Position numbers and translations under genes: made by a program. From Burkholderiaceae bacterium (GTDB taxonomy: Bacteria; Pseudomonadota; Gammaproteobacteria; Burkholderiales; Burkholderiaceae_C), in contig JAKLLA010000008.1 of the NCBI GenBank assembly GCA_023150375.1, positions 115,943 to 179,942 of the forward strand: DNA of 64,000 bases. Reading direction: 5' to 3'. Shown piece after piece: positions 20,374 to 34,227 of the stretch. Every line of letters starts with the position of its first letter. Position 1 is the stretch's first letter. The notes beneath the pieces are model-generated. The model was not told the origin of the DNA. It made no database searches and saw nothing but the letters and a program-made list of their open reading frames with translations.

Positions 20374-20826
20374 ATGCAAGTGATCCTGCTCGAAAAGGTC
20401 GCCAAGCTGGGTGCCCTCGGTGACGTCGTCAAGGTCAAGGACGGCTACGCCCGCAACTTCCTGATCCCCACCGGGGCCGCCCGTCGTGCCACCGAGAAGG
20501 CCATCCAGGAGTTCGAGGCCCGTCGTGCCGAGCTCGAGAAGAGCCAGGCCGACAAGCTGGCTGCGGCGCAGGCCCAGGGCGAAAGCCTGGCCGGCAAGAC
20601 GGTCACCATCGCCCAGAAGGCCGGTGTCGACGGCCGCCTGTTCGGCTCGGTGACCAATGCCGACATCGCCGAAGGCCTGAAGGGCCTGGGCGTCGAGGTC
20701 GTCAAGGCCCAGGTGCGTCTGCCCAACGGTCCGATCAAGACCGTCGGCGACCATGCTGTCGCGGTGGCCCTGCACACCGACGTCGTGGTCGACGTGGTGG
20801 TGACCGTGGTGGCCCAGGCCGACTGA
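20374..20826 (+). CDS. rplI: 50S ribosomal protein L9
   Basis: Encodes a 150-residue protein beginning [20 protein letters not shown] and continuing with [20 protein letters not shown], the bL9 signature. A long connecting helix and the C-terminal domain follow. It is the last gene before a strong terminator. Confidence 0.97.
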   Translation: MQVILLEKVAKLGALGDVVKVKDGYARNFLIPTGAARRATEKAIQEFEARRAELEKSQADKLAAAQAQGESLAGKTVTIAQKAGVDGRLFGSVTNADIAEGLKGLGVEVVKAQVRLPNGPIKTVGDHAVAVALHTDVVVDVVVTVVAQAD

Positions 20827-20853
20827 GCCTTCCCCGCGTCGCTTTCCGCCTTG

Positions 20854-20885
20854 AACAAGGCCGGCTCTGCCGGCCTTGTTTCATT
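20854..20885 (+). terminator. Rho-independent terminator after rplI
   Basis: A perfect 12-base stem (AACAAGGCCGGC at 20854-20865 with its complement at 20869-20880) with loop TCT, followed by TCATTT. It closes the ribosomal protein operon and separates it from dnaB. Confidence 0.85.
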
Positions 20886-20977
20886 TCCGGGCCAGGTCGG
20901 CGCTGCGCCGGCTTGTCCCGAGGATTTCCACAGGTCTGTGCACAGCGCTGCCGAGGCCCTGCACCTATCATCGAGCG

Positions 20978-22396
20978 ATGTCTGCCCTGTTCTCCGCTCC
21001 TGCCCCGTTTCCTGCTCGTGGCGACGACGAGGTCGCGCGCCTGCGCATCCCGCCGCATTCGGTGGAGGCCGAGCAGAGTGTGCTCGGCGGGCTGCTGCTG
21101 GACAACAGCGCCTCGGACCGCGCGGGTGACCTGCTGACGGAGTCGGACTTCTACCGCCACGAGCACCGCCTGATCTACGCGGCGGTGATGGGGTTGATCT
21201 CGGCCAACAAGCCGGCCGACGTGATCACGGTCTTCGAGCAGCTGCAAAGCCTGGGCAAGGCCGAGGAAGTCGGCGGGCTGGCCTACCTGAATGCGCTGGC
21301 CCAGAGCGTGCCCAGCGCAGCCAACCTGCGCCGCTATGCCGAAATCGTGCGCGAGCGGGCGGTGCTGCGCAAGCTGGTGGCCGTGAGCGACGAGATCGCC
21401 ACCAACGCCTTCAATCCGCAGGGGCGCAATGCCAGCGACATCCTCGACGATGCGGAGGGCAAGATCTTCCAGATCGGCGAGGAGGGCTCGCGCAACCGCC
21501 AGGGCTTCCATTCGATGGATGCGCTGGTGGTGGAGCTGATCGACCGGGTGCAGGAGCTGGCCGAGAACGGCGCGGGCGACGTGACGGGCGTGCCCACCGG
21601 CTTCTACGACATGGACCGCATGACCGCCGGCCTGCAGCCGGGCGACCTGATCATCCTGGCGGCGCGACCGTCGATGGGCAAGACGGCCTTCGCGCTGAAC
21701 ATCGGCGAGCATGTCGCGGTCAACGAACAGCTGCCGGTGGTGGTGTTCTCGATGGAAATGGGCGCCGCGCAGCTCGCGCTGCGCATGGTGGGTTCGCTCG
21801 GGCGCATCGACCAGCAGCACCTGCGTACCGGCGCGCTGCGCGACGACGAATGGGGGCGGCTGTCCGAAGCGGTGGACAAGCTGCGCAACGTCAGCCTCTT
21901 CATCGACGAGACGCCGGCACTCACGCCCACCGAGCTGCGTGCCCGGGCGCGCCGACAGGCGCGGCAGTGTGGCCGACTCGGCCTGATCATCGTCGACTAC
22001 CTGCAGCTGATGAGCGGCTCGGCCAGCTCGAGCGGCGAGAACCGCGCCACCGAGATCTCCGAGATCTCGCGCGGCCTGAAGGCGCTGGCCAAGGAGCTGC
22101 AGTGTCCGGTGATCGCGCTGTCGCAGCTGAACCGCTCGGTGGAGCAGCGCACCGACAAGCGTCCGATGATGAGCGACCTGCGCGAGTCCGGCGCCATCGA
22201 GCAGGACGCCGACGTCATCATGTTCATCTACCGCGACGAGTACTACAACAAGGACTCGAAGGAGCCGGGCGTGGCCGAGATCATCATCGGCAAGCAGCGC
22301 AACGGCCCGGTGGGCACGGTCAAGCTGGCCTTCCTGCGCGCACACACCAAGTTCGAGAACCTGGCGCCGGGCAGCTTCGGCGGGGGGGAGTACTGA
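20978..22396 (+). CDS. dnaB: Replicative DNA helicase DnaB
   Basis: Encodes a 472-residue ring helicase. The N-terminal domain begins RIPPHSVEAEQSVLGGLLLD; the C-terminal RecA-like domain has Walker A ARPSMGKTAFAL near residue 230, then VVFSMEMGAAQLALRM and LIIVDYLQLMSG (Walker B). The C-terminus KTVKLAFLR-type region reads VGTVKLAFLRAHTKFENL. The ATG at 20978 fits the family length. It follows priB by less than 1 kb but lies beyond the terminator. Confidence 0.97.
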   Translation: MSALFSAPAPFPARGDDEVARLRIPPHSVEAEQSVLGGLLLDNSASDRAGDLLTESDFYRHEHRLIYAAVMGLISANKPADVITVFEQLQSLGKAEEVGGLAYLNALAQSVPSAANLRRYAEIVRERAVLRKLVAVSDEIATNAFNPQGRNASDILDDAEGKIFQIGEEGSRNRQGFHSMDALVVELIDRVQELAENGAGDVTGVPTGFYDMDRMTAGLQPGDLIILAARPSMGKTAFALNIGEHVAVNEQLPVVVFSMEMGAAQLALRMVGSLGRIDQQHLRTGALRDDEWGRLSEAVDKLRNVSLFIDETPALTPTELRARARRQARQCGRLGLIIVDYLQLMSGSASSSGENRATEISEISRGLKALAKELQCPVIALSQLNRSVEQRTDKRPMMSDLRESGAIEQDADVIMFIYRDEYYNKDSKEPGVAEIIIGKQRNGPVGTVKLAFLRAHTKFENLAPGSFGGGEY

Positions 22397-22428
22397 CGAC
22401 CTGCGTCCGTTGCCCCCGACGGCACATG

Positions 22429-22455
22429 AAAAAGGGGCCCGCGGGCCCCTTGTGT
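22429..22455. terminator. Bidirectional terminator between dnaB and the Bax-inhibitor gene
   Basis: Stem AAGGGGCCC (22432-22440) with GGGCCCCTT (22443-22451). On the minus strand the stem is followed by five T residues (complement of 22429-22433), so it is strongest for the minus-strand gene. On the plus strand it is followed by TGTGTG. Confidence 0.75.
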
Positions 22456-22475
22456 GTTCGGCGTGGGGATGCGCG

Positions 22476-23171
22476 TCAGTCGCGCTCGCCGCCGAAGATG
22501 CCCAGCAGCGCCAGCAGGCTCTGGAACACGTTGTAGAGGTCCAGGTAGATCGCCAGCGTCGCAGAGATGTAGTTGGTTTCGCCGCCGTCCATGACCCGCT
22601 TGAGGTCATAGAGCATGAAGGCGGAGAACAGGCCGATGGCGATCCCCGACAGGGTCAGCATCAGCGCGCTGGACTGCACGAAGACGTTCAGGATGCCCGC
22701 CACCAGCAGCACGATCGCGCCGACGAAGAGGAACTTGCCCATCCCCGACAGGTCGCGCTTGATCACCGTGGCGAGACTGGCCATGGCGAGGAAGACGCCC
22801 GCCGTGCCGCCGAAGGCCATCATGATCAGGCTGCTGCCGTTGCTCAGGCCCAGCACCGCCGCCAGCAGGCGCGACAGCATCAGACCCATGAAGAACGTGA
22901 AGCCCAGCAGCACCGCCACGCCCGTGGCGGAGTCCTTGGTCTTCTCGATCGCGAACATGAAGCCGAAGGCGCCGCCCAGGAAGACGGCCAGCGACAGGCC
23001 CGTGCCCAGGCTGGTCATCACGCCAGTCGTGACGCCCACCCAGGCGCCCAGCACGGTGGGCACCATCGACAGGGCCAGCAGCCAGTAGGTGTTGCGCAGG
23101 ACGCGGTTGCGCTGCGCGGCCAGCGCGCCCGAGCCGGCGTGGCCAGGCAAGGTGTGCAGGCTTTGGTTCAT
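22476..23171 (-). CDS. Bax inhibitor-1/YccA family membrane protein
   Basis: Encodes a 231-residue protein with seven hydrophobic segments. It opens NRVLRNTYWLLALSMVPTVLG and ends near the C-terminus with TLAIYLDLYNVFQSLLALLG, the YccA/YbhL signature. In E. coli YccA binds and restrains FtsH; others in the family are pH-gated calcium leak channels. ftsH is in this window but 8 kb away. The function here is inferred from family. Confidence 0.9.
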   Translation of the reverse strand: MNQSLHTLPGHAGSGALAAQRNRVLRNTYWLLALSMVPTVLGAWVGVTTGVMTSLGTGLSLAVFLGGAFGFMFAIEKTKDSATGVAVLLGFTFFMGLMLSRLLAAVLGLSNGSSLIMMAFGGTAGVFLAMASLATVIKRDLSGMGKFLFVGAIVLLVAGILNVFVQSSALMLTLSGIAIGLFSAFMLYDLKRVMDGGETNYISATLAIYLDLYNVFQSLLALLGIFGGERD

Positions 23172-23481
23172 GTGCAGTTCTCCGCAGAAGGAAGTGGGGA
23201 CGCCGGCTCAGATCCGGTCGCATCATTCTAGTTCCCGCCGCCGTCTGCGGTGCCGGGGGATCCCCGCGCCCCTCGGGCGTCCGGGGAGGGCGCTGCAGTC
23301 GGGCCGGGCAGGGGAAACCCGCGGCCGGTTATAATCCGCAGGTTTGTCCATCCACAGCGCCGCCTAGCGAACTCGCCCTCGATTCCTCGTCGGATTCGAC
23401 CCCACGGAGCGTGCGGACCCCTGGTCACGCCGCCTGCCGTCGGCCGGCAGTCAGGCCGGGCGCGCCACTACCGGAGTTCCC
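23172..23481. other. Divergent intergenic region, yccA-like gene and carA
   Basis: This 310-base gene-free stretch separates divergent starts. It holds a TATAAT at 23330-23335 facing carA. I see no attenuator-like hairpin with a T-tract and no pyrimidine-regulator motif I can name. Confidence 0.5.
23330..23335 (+). promoter_or_regulatory. Probable -10 box for carA
   Basis: Perfect TATAAT in GC-rich DNA, 146 bases upstream of the carA GTG. The -35 region is not convincing. The long leader leaves room for post-transcriptional control by pyrimidines or arginine, which is not visible directly. Confidence 0.5.
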
Positions 23482-24654
23482 GTGCTGCCCGTCCTGCCTC
23501 CCGCTCTTCTCGCACTCGCAGACGGCACGGTCTTTCAAGGCATCTCGATCGGCGCCGCCGGTCACACCGTCGGGGAAGTGGTGTTCAACACCGCGCTCAC
23601 CGGCTACCAGGAAATCCTCACCGACCCGAGCTACTGCCGGCAGATCGTGACGCTCACGTATCCGCACATCGGCAACTACGGCGTCAACGTGCAGGACACC
23701 GAAGCCTCGAAGGTCCATGCCGCCGGCCTGATCATCAAGGACCTGCCGGTCCGTTCGTCCAACTTCCGCCAGGGCCAGACGCTGTCCGAGTACCTGGTGG
23801 CCGAGGGCACGGTGGCGATCGCGGAACTGGATACCCGTCGCCTGACCCGCATCCTGCGCACCGGCGGTGCCCAGAACGGCGCCATCGTGGCCTACCCAGT
23901 CGGCACGGTGATCACGCCGGCGATGAAGGACGAGGCAGTGGCGCTGGCCCGCTCGGCGCCCAGCATGGCCGGCCTCGACCTGGCCCAGGTGGTGAGCCGC
24001 AGCGAGCCCGAGGTCTGGACCGAGACCGAGTGGAAGCTCGCCGGTGCCGATGGCCGGCCCGGCTTCGGCCAGGTCACCGAGCCGGCCTTCCACGTGGTGG
24101 CCTACGACTTCGGCGTCAAGCGCAACATCCTGCGCATGCTGGCCGAGCGCGGTTGCAAGGTCACGGTGGTGCCCGCCAGGACGCCCGCGGCCGAGGTGCT
24201 CGCGCACAACCCGGACGGCATCTTCCTGTCCAACGGCCCCGGCGATCCCGAGCCCTGCGATTACGCGATCGCTGCGGCCCGCGAACTGATCGACACGGGC
24301 ATCCCGACCTTCGGCATCTGTCTGGGTCACCAGATCATGGCGCTGGCCTCGGGTGCGAAGACCTTCAAGATGAAGTTCGGCCACCACGGCGCGAACCATC
24401 CGGTGAAGGATCTGGACAACGGCCGCGTCTCGATCACCAGCCAGAACCACGGTTTCGCGGTGGATGCGGCCACGCTGCCGGCCAACCTGCGCGCCACGCA
24501 TGTCAGCCTGTTCGACGGTACGCTGCAGGGCCTGGCACGCACGGACAAGCCGGCCTTCTGCTTCCAGGGCCACCCGGAAGCGTCGCCGGGGCCGCACGAC
24601 ATCGCCTACCTGTTCGATCGCTTCACCGACCTGATGGCCCAGGCCAGGGTCTGA
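23482..24654 (+). CDS. carA: Carbamoyl-phosphate synthase small subunit
   Basis: Encodes the 390-residue glutamine amidotransferase subunit that supplies ammonia to CarB for carbamoyl phosphate, used in arginine and pyrimidine synthesis. The N-terminal domain has [12 protein letters not shown] and [17 protein letters not shown]. The class I amidotransferase domain has nucleophile C280 in [12 protein letters not shown] and the His/Glu partners in [14 protein letters not shown] start. The leuE-like gene separates it from carB. Confidence 0.97.
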   Translation: MLPVLPPALLALADGTVFQGISIGAAGHTVGEVVFNTALTGYQEILTDPSYCRQIVTLTYPHIGNYGVNVQDTEASKVHAAGLIIKDLPVRSSNFRQGQTLSEYLVAEGTVAIAELDTRRLTRILRTGGAQNGAIVAYPVGTVITPAMKDEAVALARSAPSMAGLDLAQVVSRSEPEVWTETEWKLAGADGRPGFGQVTEPAFHVVAYDFGVKRNILRMLAERGCKVTVVPARTPAAEVLAHNPDGIFLSNGPGDPEPCDYAIAAARELIDTGIPTFGICLGHQIMALASGAKTFKMKFGHHGANHPVKDLDNGRVSITSQNHGFAVDAATLPANLRATHVSLFDGTLQGLARTDKPAFCFQGHPEASPGPHDIAYLFDRFTDLMAQARV

Positions 24655-24703
24655 GCGGCAGACACGGCAGACCGACGGGCAGGGGCACGCGACGCGGGGC
24701 AGC

Positions 24704-25345
24704 ATGCTGGGCATCACCGATCTCACCACCTACGTGCTCGGGACGATCGCGATCGTCCTGCTGCCGGGGCCGAACTCGCTGTTCGTGCTGTCGGTGGCAG
24801 CGCGCCGCGGCGTGCGCCCGGGCTACGCGGCCGCCTGTGGGGTGTTCGTCGGCGATACGGTGCTGATGACGCTCGCCGCGCTGGGCGCGGCCTCGCTGCT
24901 GAAGGCGCTGCCAGCGCTGTTCCTGCTCATCAAGATGGTGGGGGCCGGCTATCTGGCCTGGGTGGGGCTGCAGCTGCTGCTCGGTGCCGTGCGGCGCTGG
25001 CGTGGCGAGCTGCCGGCGGTGGACGCGGGCCGTCTCGACCTCACGCAGCCCTTTCGCAAGGCGCTGGTGATCAGCCTGCTCAATCCGAAGGCCATCCTGT
25101 TCTTCGTCTCCTTCTTCATCCAGTTCGTCGATCCGGCCTATCCCTGGCCGGCCCTGACCTTCCTCGGCCTGGGGCTCATCGCCCAGGTCTGCAGTGCCTT
25201 GTACCTGTCGGTGCTGATCTTCGTGGGGGCGCGGCTGGCGGCGGCGTTCGCCGCGCACCGTCGTGCGGCCAGCGCCGCCTCCTCGGGCGTCGGTGTGCTC
25301 TTCCTCGGCTTCGGCGCCAAGCTCGCCACGGCCAGTCTCGGCTGA
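24704..25345 (+). CDS. leuE: LysE/RhtB-family amino acid exporter, LeuE-like
   Basis: Encodes a 213-residue membrane protein with about six helices. IVLLPGPNSLFVLSVAARRG, AACGVFVGDTVLM and LLNPKAILFFVSFFIQFVD closely follow E. coli LeuE as I recall it, an exporter of leucine and related amino acids. It lies between carA and carB in the same direction, so it is probably cotranscribed. The true substrate is not known; the symbol rests on resemblance only. Confidence 0.8.
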   Translation: MLGITDLTTYVLGTIAIVLLPGPNSLFVLSVAARRGVRPGYAAACGVFVGDTVLMTLAALGAASLLKALPALFLLIKMVGAGYLAWVGLQLLLGAVRRWRGELPAVDAGRLDLTQPFRKALVISLLNPKAILFFVSFFIQFVDPAYPWPALTFLGLGLIAQVCSALYLSVLIFVGARLAAAFAAHRRAASAASSGVGVLFLGFGAKLATASLG

Positions 25346-25399
25346 GCCGCCCACCGACCTCCACCCCGACGCACGTCCGAATTCGACCAAGACTAGACC

Positions 25400-28687
<3,288 letters not shown>

Positions 28688-28705
28688 ACTCCGCGCCCGT
28701 CCCTT

Positions 28706-28752
28706 CCGCCGCCTGTCCCTGCCCCGCGCAGGGGCAGGCGGCGGCGCTTTTG
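28706..28752 (+). terminator. Probable rho-independent terminator after carB
   Basis: Stem CCTGCCCC (28718-28725) with GGGGCAGG (28731-28738), loop GCGCA, extended by GC-rich outer pairs across a bulge and followed by four T residues (28748-28751). greA starts 60 bases later, so it would need its own promoter or read-through. Confidence 0.6.
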
Positions 28753-28811
28753 GCTGCGGCCCATGCACCGCAGGCTTCGATCATCGACCGATTTCCGCAC
28801 CGACCACGACC

Positions 28812-29288
28812 ATGGCCACCATTCCCCTGACCAAGCGCGGCGCAGAACTGCTCAAGCAGGAGCTGCACCGTCTCAAGACCGTCGAGCGTCCGGCGGTGAT
28901 CAATGCCATCTCCGAGGCCCGTGCCCAGGGCGACCTGTCCGAGAACGCCGAGTACGACGCTGCCAAGGACAAGCAGGGCTTCATCGAGGGGCGCATCCTG
29001 GAAATCGAGGGCAAGCTGTCGGTGGCCCAGGTGATCGATCCGGCGGCGCTGGACGCCGGCGGCCGGGTGGTGTTCGGCTCGACGGTGGACCTGGAGGACG
29101 AGGACAGCGGCGATGCGGTGACCTATCAGATCGTCGGCGACGACGAGGCCGACCTGAAGCTGGGCCTGATCTCGGTCAGCTCGCCGATCGCCCGGGCGCT
29201 GATCGGCAAGGAGGCCGGCGACGTGGCCGAGGTGCGCGCGCCGGGCGGCATCCGCCGCTACGAGGTGATCGAAGTGCGCTATGCCTGA
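28812..29288 (+). CDS. greA: Transcription elongation factor GreA
   Basis: Encodes a 158-residue factor that inserts into the RNA polymerase secondary channel and stimulates cleavage of backtracked RNA. The acidic tip D41 and E44 lie in QGDLSENAEYDAAKDKQGF. The N-terminal coiled coil and C-terminal FKBP-like domain (GKEAGDVAEVRAPGG) are both present. It overlaps the next gene by eight bases. Confidence 0.97.
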   Translation: MATIPLTKRGAELLKQELHRLKTVERPAVINAISEARAQGDLSENAEYDAAKDKQGFIEGRILEIEGKLSVAQVIDPAALDAGGRVVFGSTVDLEDEDSGDAVTYQIVGDDEADLKLGLISVSSPIARALIGKEAGDVAEVRAPGGIRRYEVIEVRYA

Positions 29289-29742
29289 GAACGCGCGCGA
29301 GCGCCTGGCGAACCGGGTTTTCGGTGTCGTCGGTGCCCTCTGGCTGGGGGGGGTGGCCACGCTGGCGCTGGTGGCGGCGCCGACGCTGTTCGCCCTGCTG
29401 GACCGCCCGACGGCCGGGCGGCTGGCCGGTCAGATGTTCCGCATCGAGGCGCATGCGGCGCTGGCCTTCGCGCTGCTGCTGTTCGTGATCGAGCGGGTGC
29501 GCCTGCGCCGCGTCGCGCGGGAGTCGGGCCGGGCACGTGTGTCGGCCGATCTGCTGCTGGTGGCCGGGGCGCTGTTCTGCACCGTGCTGGGCTACTTCGG
29601 CCTGCAGCCGATGATGGAGGCCGCCAAGGCCGGCGAGCCGGTACGGCTCGGCTTCGGCGCCCTGCACGGGCTGTCGACCTTCTTCTTCGCAGTCAAGGGA
29701 CTGCTGCTGCTGGCGCTGGTGTGGCGCCGGTCCGGGCGCTGA
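29281..29742 (+). CDS. DUF4149 membrane protein
   Basis: Encodes a 153-residue protein with four hydrophobic segments. VFGVVGALWLGGVATLALVA and the C-terminal HGLSTFFFAVKGLLLLALVW are typical of DUF4149 proteins found beside greA or yhbY in Betaproteobacteria. The function is unknown. It overlaps the end of greA, so translation is coupled. Confidence 0.8.
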   Translation: MPENARERLANRVFGVVGALWLGGVATLALVAAPTLFALLDRPTAGRLAGQMFRIEAHAALAFALLLFVIERVRLRRVARESGRARVSADLLLVAGALFCTVLGYFGLQPMMEAAKAGEPVRLGFGALHGLSTFFFAVKGLLLLALVWRRSGR

Positions 29743-29746
29743 GGCC

Positions 29747-29787
29747 CGAGGCCTGGTGTTGCGCTCGCCGATCGGAGCGCGGCCTCG
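29747..29787. repeat. Nested inverted repeats between DUF4149 gene and yhbY
   Basis: Outer arms CGAGGCC (29747-29753) and GGCCTCG (29781-29787) enclose inner arms GCGCTC (29761-29766) and GAGCGC (29775-29780). It lies between convergent genes and could slow polymerase, but no T-tract follows on either strand, so I do not call it a terminator. Confidence 0.4.
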
Positions 29788-29853
29788 AGGCGGGTGGGCT
29801 CCCGGCAGCCGTGGCCCCGGGCAGAGGTCGGCATCGGCCGGAAGGAGTGAGGT

Positions 29854-30345
29854 TCAGGTCCCCTGCGAGCGCTTCTTGACGCTGCTGGCGCTGGGCCGCT
29901 TCTTCGCTCGCTTGACCAGGCCGCCGGCGGTCAGTCGCTGGTTGCCCAGCACCGTGACCTTCTTGACCTGGGCGCGCTGAGAGCCGGACTTGGAGAAGGT
30001 CAGGATCTTCACCACACGTGGGCGCGCCGAGCGGCCCTCGGTGGCCGGGGCTTCTGCGGCCTGCTTCTTCGGTTGGGGGCGCCACAGCACCAGCAGCTTG
30101 CCGATGTGCTGGATCGGCGCGGCCCCCAGTTCGTCGGCCAGCTGGCCGAGCAGCGCCTCGCGGGCCGCGCGGTCGTCGCTGAAGACGCGCACCTTGATCA
30201 GCCCGTGGGCGGTCAGTGCGGCGTCGATCTCCTTGACGACGGCCGGGGTGAGGCCGTCGGCGCCGATCATGACGACCGGCTGGAGGTGGTGGGCCGCCGC
30301 GCGGTGTTCCTTGCGCTGGGCGGGGGTCAGTTCGATAGCAGGCAT
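29854..30345 (-). CDS. yhbY: RNA-binding protein YhbY (CRM domain)
   Basis: Encodes a 163-residue protein whose first ~95 residues form a CRM domain: [20 protein letters not shown] and [20 protein letters not shown]. YhbY binds pre-50S particles. The remaining ~65 residues form a basic Lys/Arg-rich tail ending [16 protein letters not shown], longer than in E. coli. It is divergent from rlmE, with only 21 bases between the start codons. Confidence 0.92.
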   Translation of the reverse strand: MPAIELTPAQRKEHRAAAHHLQPVVMIGADGLTPAVVKEIDAALTAHGLIKVRVFSDDRAAREALLGQLADELGAAPIQHIGKLLVLWRPQPKKQAAEAPATEGRSARPRVVKILTFSKSGSQRAQVKKVTVLGNQRLTAGGLVKRAKKRPSASSVKKRSQGT

Positions 30346-30366
30346 AAGCCGTATTATCGTCGCCGC
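30346..30366. promoter_or_regulatory. Overlapping divergent -10 elements, yhbY and rlmE
   Basis: The 21 bases between the two start codons contain TATTAT (30352-30357) facing rlmE and GATAAT (complement of 30353-30358) facing yhbY, each one mismatch from consensus. Transcription from either would begin zero to three bases from the ATG, so both messages would be leaderless or nearly so. No Shine-Dalgarno fits in the gap. The -35 boxes would lie in the opposite gene and are weak. Confidence 0.5.
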
Positions 30367-31044
30367 ATGAAAGTTCAGACCAAGAGCAAGAAGGTCAACA
30401 AGGCGTGGCTGCACGACCACGTGACCGACCCCTACGTGCAGCGGGCGCACAAGGAGGGCTTCCGTTCCCGCGCAGCCTACAAGCTCGAGGAGATCGACCA
30501 GACCTGCCAACTGCTGCGGCCCGGCCAGGTGGTGGTCGATCTGGGCGCGGCGCCCGGCGCCTGGAGCCAGTACGTCCGGCGCCGCTTCGCACCCAAGTCG
30601 GCGGGCGTCGGCGGGGCCGCGGCCGGACAGCTCGACGGCACGATCGTCGCCCTCGACCTGCTGGAGTTCGAGCCCATCGAGGGGGTGCACTTCCTGCAGG
30701 GGGATTTTCGCGAACAGGCGGTGCTCGATGCGCTCGTGGCAGCGCTGGGCGGCCGGAGGGTGGACGTGGTGCTGTCGGACATGGCGCCGAACCTGTCGGG
30801 CATCGACGTCACCGATGCGGCCCGTGTGGCGCACCTGGTCGAGCTGGCGCTCGAGTTCGCCCAGGCTCACCTCACGCCGAAGGGGGCCCTGGTCTGCAAG
30901 GTCTTCCACGGCAGTGGCTACAGCCAGCTCGTGGAGGCCTTCCGGATGCAGTTCCGGGTCGTCAAGGCGATCAAGCCGAAGGCTTCCCGCGATCGATCGG
31001 CGGAAACCTTTCTGGTCGGCATCGGTCTGAAGGAGCGCCGATGA
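30367..31044 (+). CDS. rlmE: 23S rRNA 2'-O-methyltransferase (U2552)
   Basis: Encodes a 225-residue FtsJ/RrmJ methyltransferase that modifies U2552 of 23S rRNA in the 50S subunit. The SAM-binding motif is [27 protein letters not shown] carries the catalytic Asp and [10 protein letters not shown] the Lys. The start follows the gap described above with no ribosome binding site. An insert of about ten residues ([14 protein letters not shown]) lies after the first motif. It precedes ftsH, the usual order. Confidence 0.96.
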   Translation: MKVQTKSKKVNKAWLHDHVTDPYVQRAHKEGFRSRAAYKLEEIDQTCQLLRPGQVVVDLGAAPGAWSQYVRRRFAPKSAGVGGAAAGQLDGTIVALDLLEFEPIEGVHFLQGDFREQAVLDALVAALGGRRVDVVLSDMAPNLSGIDVTDAARVAHLVELALEFAQAHLTPKGALVCKVFHGSGYSQLVEAFRMQFRVVKAIKPKASRDRSAETFLVGIGLKERR

Positions 31045-31239
31045 CAGGCCCGGCAGGAGCACGGGCGTGAATATTGGCGGCCCGCATCCGGGACTATGAC
31101 CGGGACAGCCGGCGTCTATCGGGGCGAAGGGTTGCGTCGTCTAGAATGCGCCCCATCTACCGCGATGGTTCGCGCGATGCCGGGCGTTACCGCCGAGTCC
31201 TCCTCCGGAGGAACGATTTGAAACAATGAAGGAGCCGCG

Positions 31240-33147
<1,908 letters not shown>

Positions 33148-33155
33148 CAACCTGC

Positions 33156-33206
33156 CGGCAGCTCGGCTGCCGGTGCGTGACCTCGACGGGGCCCTTGCGG
33201 CCCCGT
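33156..33206 (+). terminator. Two tandem hairpins between ftsH and folP
   Basis: First hairpin: CCGGCAGC (33156-33163), loop TCG, GCTGCCGG (33167-33174). Second: ACGGGGCC (33186-33193), loop CTTGC, GGCCCCGT (33199-33206), then TGTC. Only a weak T-rich tail follows, so this may be an attenuating or RNA-stabilising pair rather than a full terminator. Confidence 0.45.
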
Positions 33207-33258
33207 TGTCATGCCTGCAGCGGCCCGGCCGCCTGCCACCTTGCCTACTTCTGTACCC

Positions 33259-34092
33259 ATGCACTGGCAGACCACCCGTTTCTGCATCCCGCTCGATCGC
33301 CCGAAGGTGATGGGCATCGTCAACGTCACGCCCGACTCGTTCTCGGACGGTGGTCGCGGAGTGCGCGATTCGATCTCCCACGCCGAGACCCTGCTGGCCG
33401 AGGGCGCCGACATTCTCGACATCGGGGGTGAATCGAGCCGCCCGGGCGCCGCGCCGGTGAGCCTGGAGGAGGAACTGCAGCGCGTGCTGCCGGTGCTGCG
33501 CGCCGCGGTGTCGCTGGGCGTACCGGTATCGGTGGATACCTACAAGACCGAGGTGATGCGCGCGGCGCTGGACCTGGGGGTGGACATCGTCAACGACATC
33601 GCTGCGCTGCGTTCGCCGGGTGCCGTCGAGGTCGTCGCGGCCCATCCCGGCTGTGGGGTCTGTCTGATGCACATGCGCGGTGAGCCCCGATCGATGCAGC
33701 AGGACACGCATTACGACGACGTGGTGGCCGAGGTGCGCGACTTCCTGGCGCAGCGCTGCGCGGTCCTGCACCGTGCCGGCGTGGAGGCTTCGCGCATCGT
33801 GCTGGACCCCGGCATCGGCTTCGGCAAGTCGGTGGCGGACAACTATGCGCTGCTGCCCGGCCAGCGGGCGTTGCTCGGACTCGGCTACCCCGTGCTGGCG
33901 GGCTGGTCCCGCAAATCCGCGCTGGGCGCCGTGACCGGCCGCCCGGTGGAGCAGCGCCTGGCCGCCAGTCTGGCGGCCGCGCTGGCGGCATTGCAGTGCG
34001 GCGCGCGGGTGATCCGTGTGCACGATGTGGCAGCGACCCGGGATGCGCTGGCCGTCTGGCAGGCGGCCGGCTTGCCCTCGACCGGTGACTGA
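33259..34092 (+). CDS. folP: Dihydropteroate synthase
   Basis: Encodes a 277-residue TIM-barrel enzyme that joins p-aminobenzoate to the pterin diphosphate in folate synthesis, the sulfonamide target. PKVMGIVNVTPDSFSDGG and DIGGESSRPGAAPVS are the two family signatures. The ATG at 33259 matches the usual N-terminus; an ATG at 33211 would add 16 residues. It lies between ftsH and glmM, as in most proteobacteria. Confidence 0.96.
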   Translation: MHWQTTRFCIPLDRPKVMGIVNVTPDSFSDGGRGVRDSISHAETLLAEGADILDIGGESSRPGAAPVSLEEELQRVLPVLRAAVSLGVPVSVDTYKTEVMRAALDLGVDIVNDIAALRSPGAVEVVAAHPGCGVCLMHMRGEPRSMQQDTHYDDVVAEVRDFLAQRCAVLHRAGVEASRIVLDPGIGFGKSVADNYALLPGQRALLGLGYPVLAGWSRKSALGAVTGRPVEQRLAASLAAALAALQCGARVIRVHDVAATRDALAVWQAAGLPSTGD

Positions 34093-34126
34093 CCTAGCCT
34101 TGCGGCCGGTTGGCTGCGGTGCCTGG

Positions 34127-34142
34127 CTGCGCCGCGGCGCAG
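34127..34142. repeat. 16-base perfect palindrome between folP and glmM
   Basis: CTGCGCCGCGGCGCAG reads the same on both strands. It lies in the 135-base folP-glmM gap. No T-tract follows directly. It could be a protein-binding site or a chance product of high GC. Confidence 0.3.
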
Positions 34143-34227
34143 GCCGCATTTCTTCGCGTATCACGCCGCCCGGCGGCGACACTTCCCCCGCGGGCCGGGC
34201 CCGCCCTTGCAATCGAATCGGCAACTC

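Noticed and set aside
20920..20977. Possible DnaA box or replication origin before dnaB (TTTCCACAGG)
   Set aside because: A single poor match to TTATCCACA, with no cluster, no AT-rich unwinding region and no dnaA or dnaN nearby.
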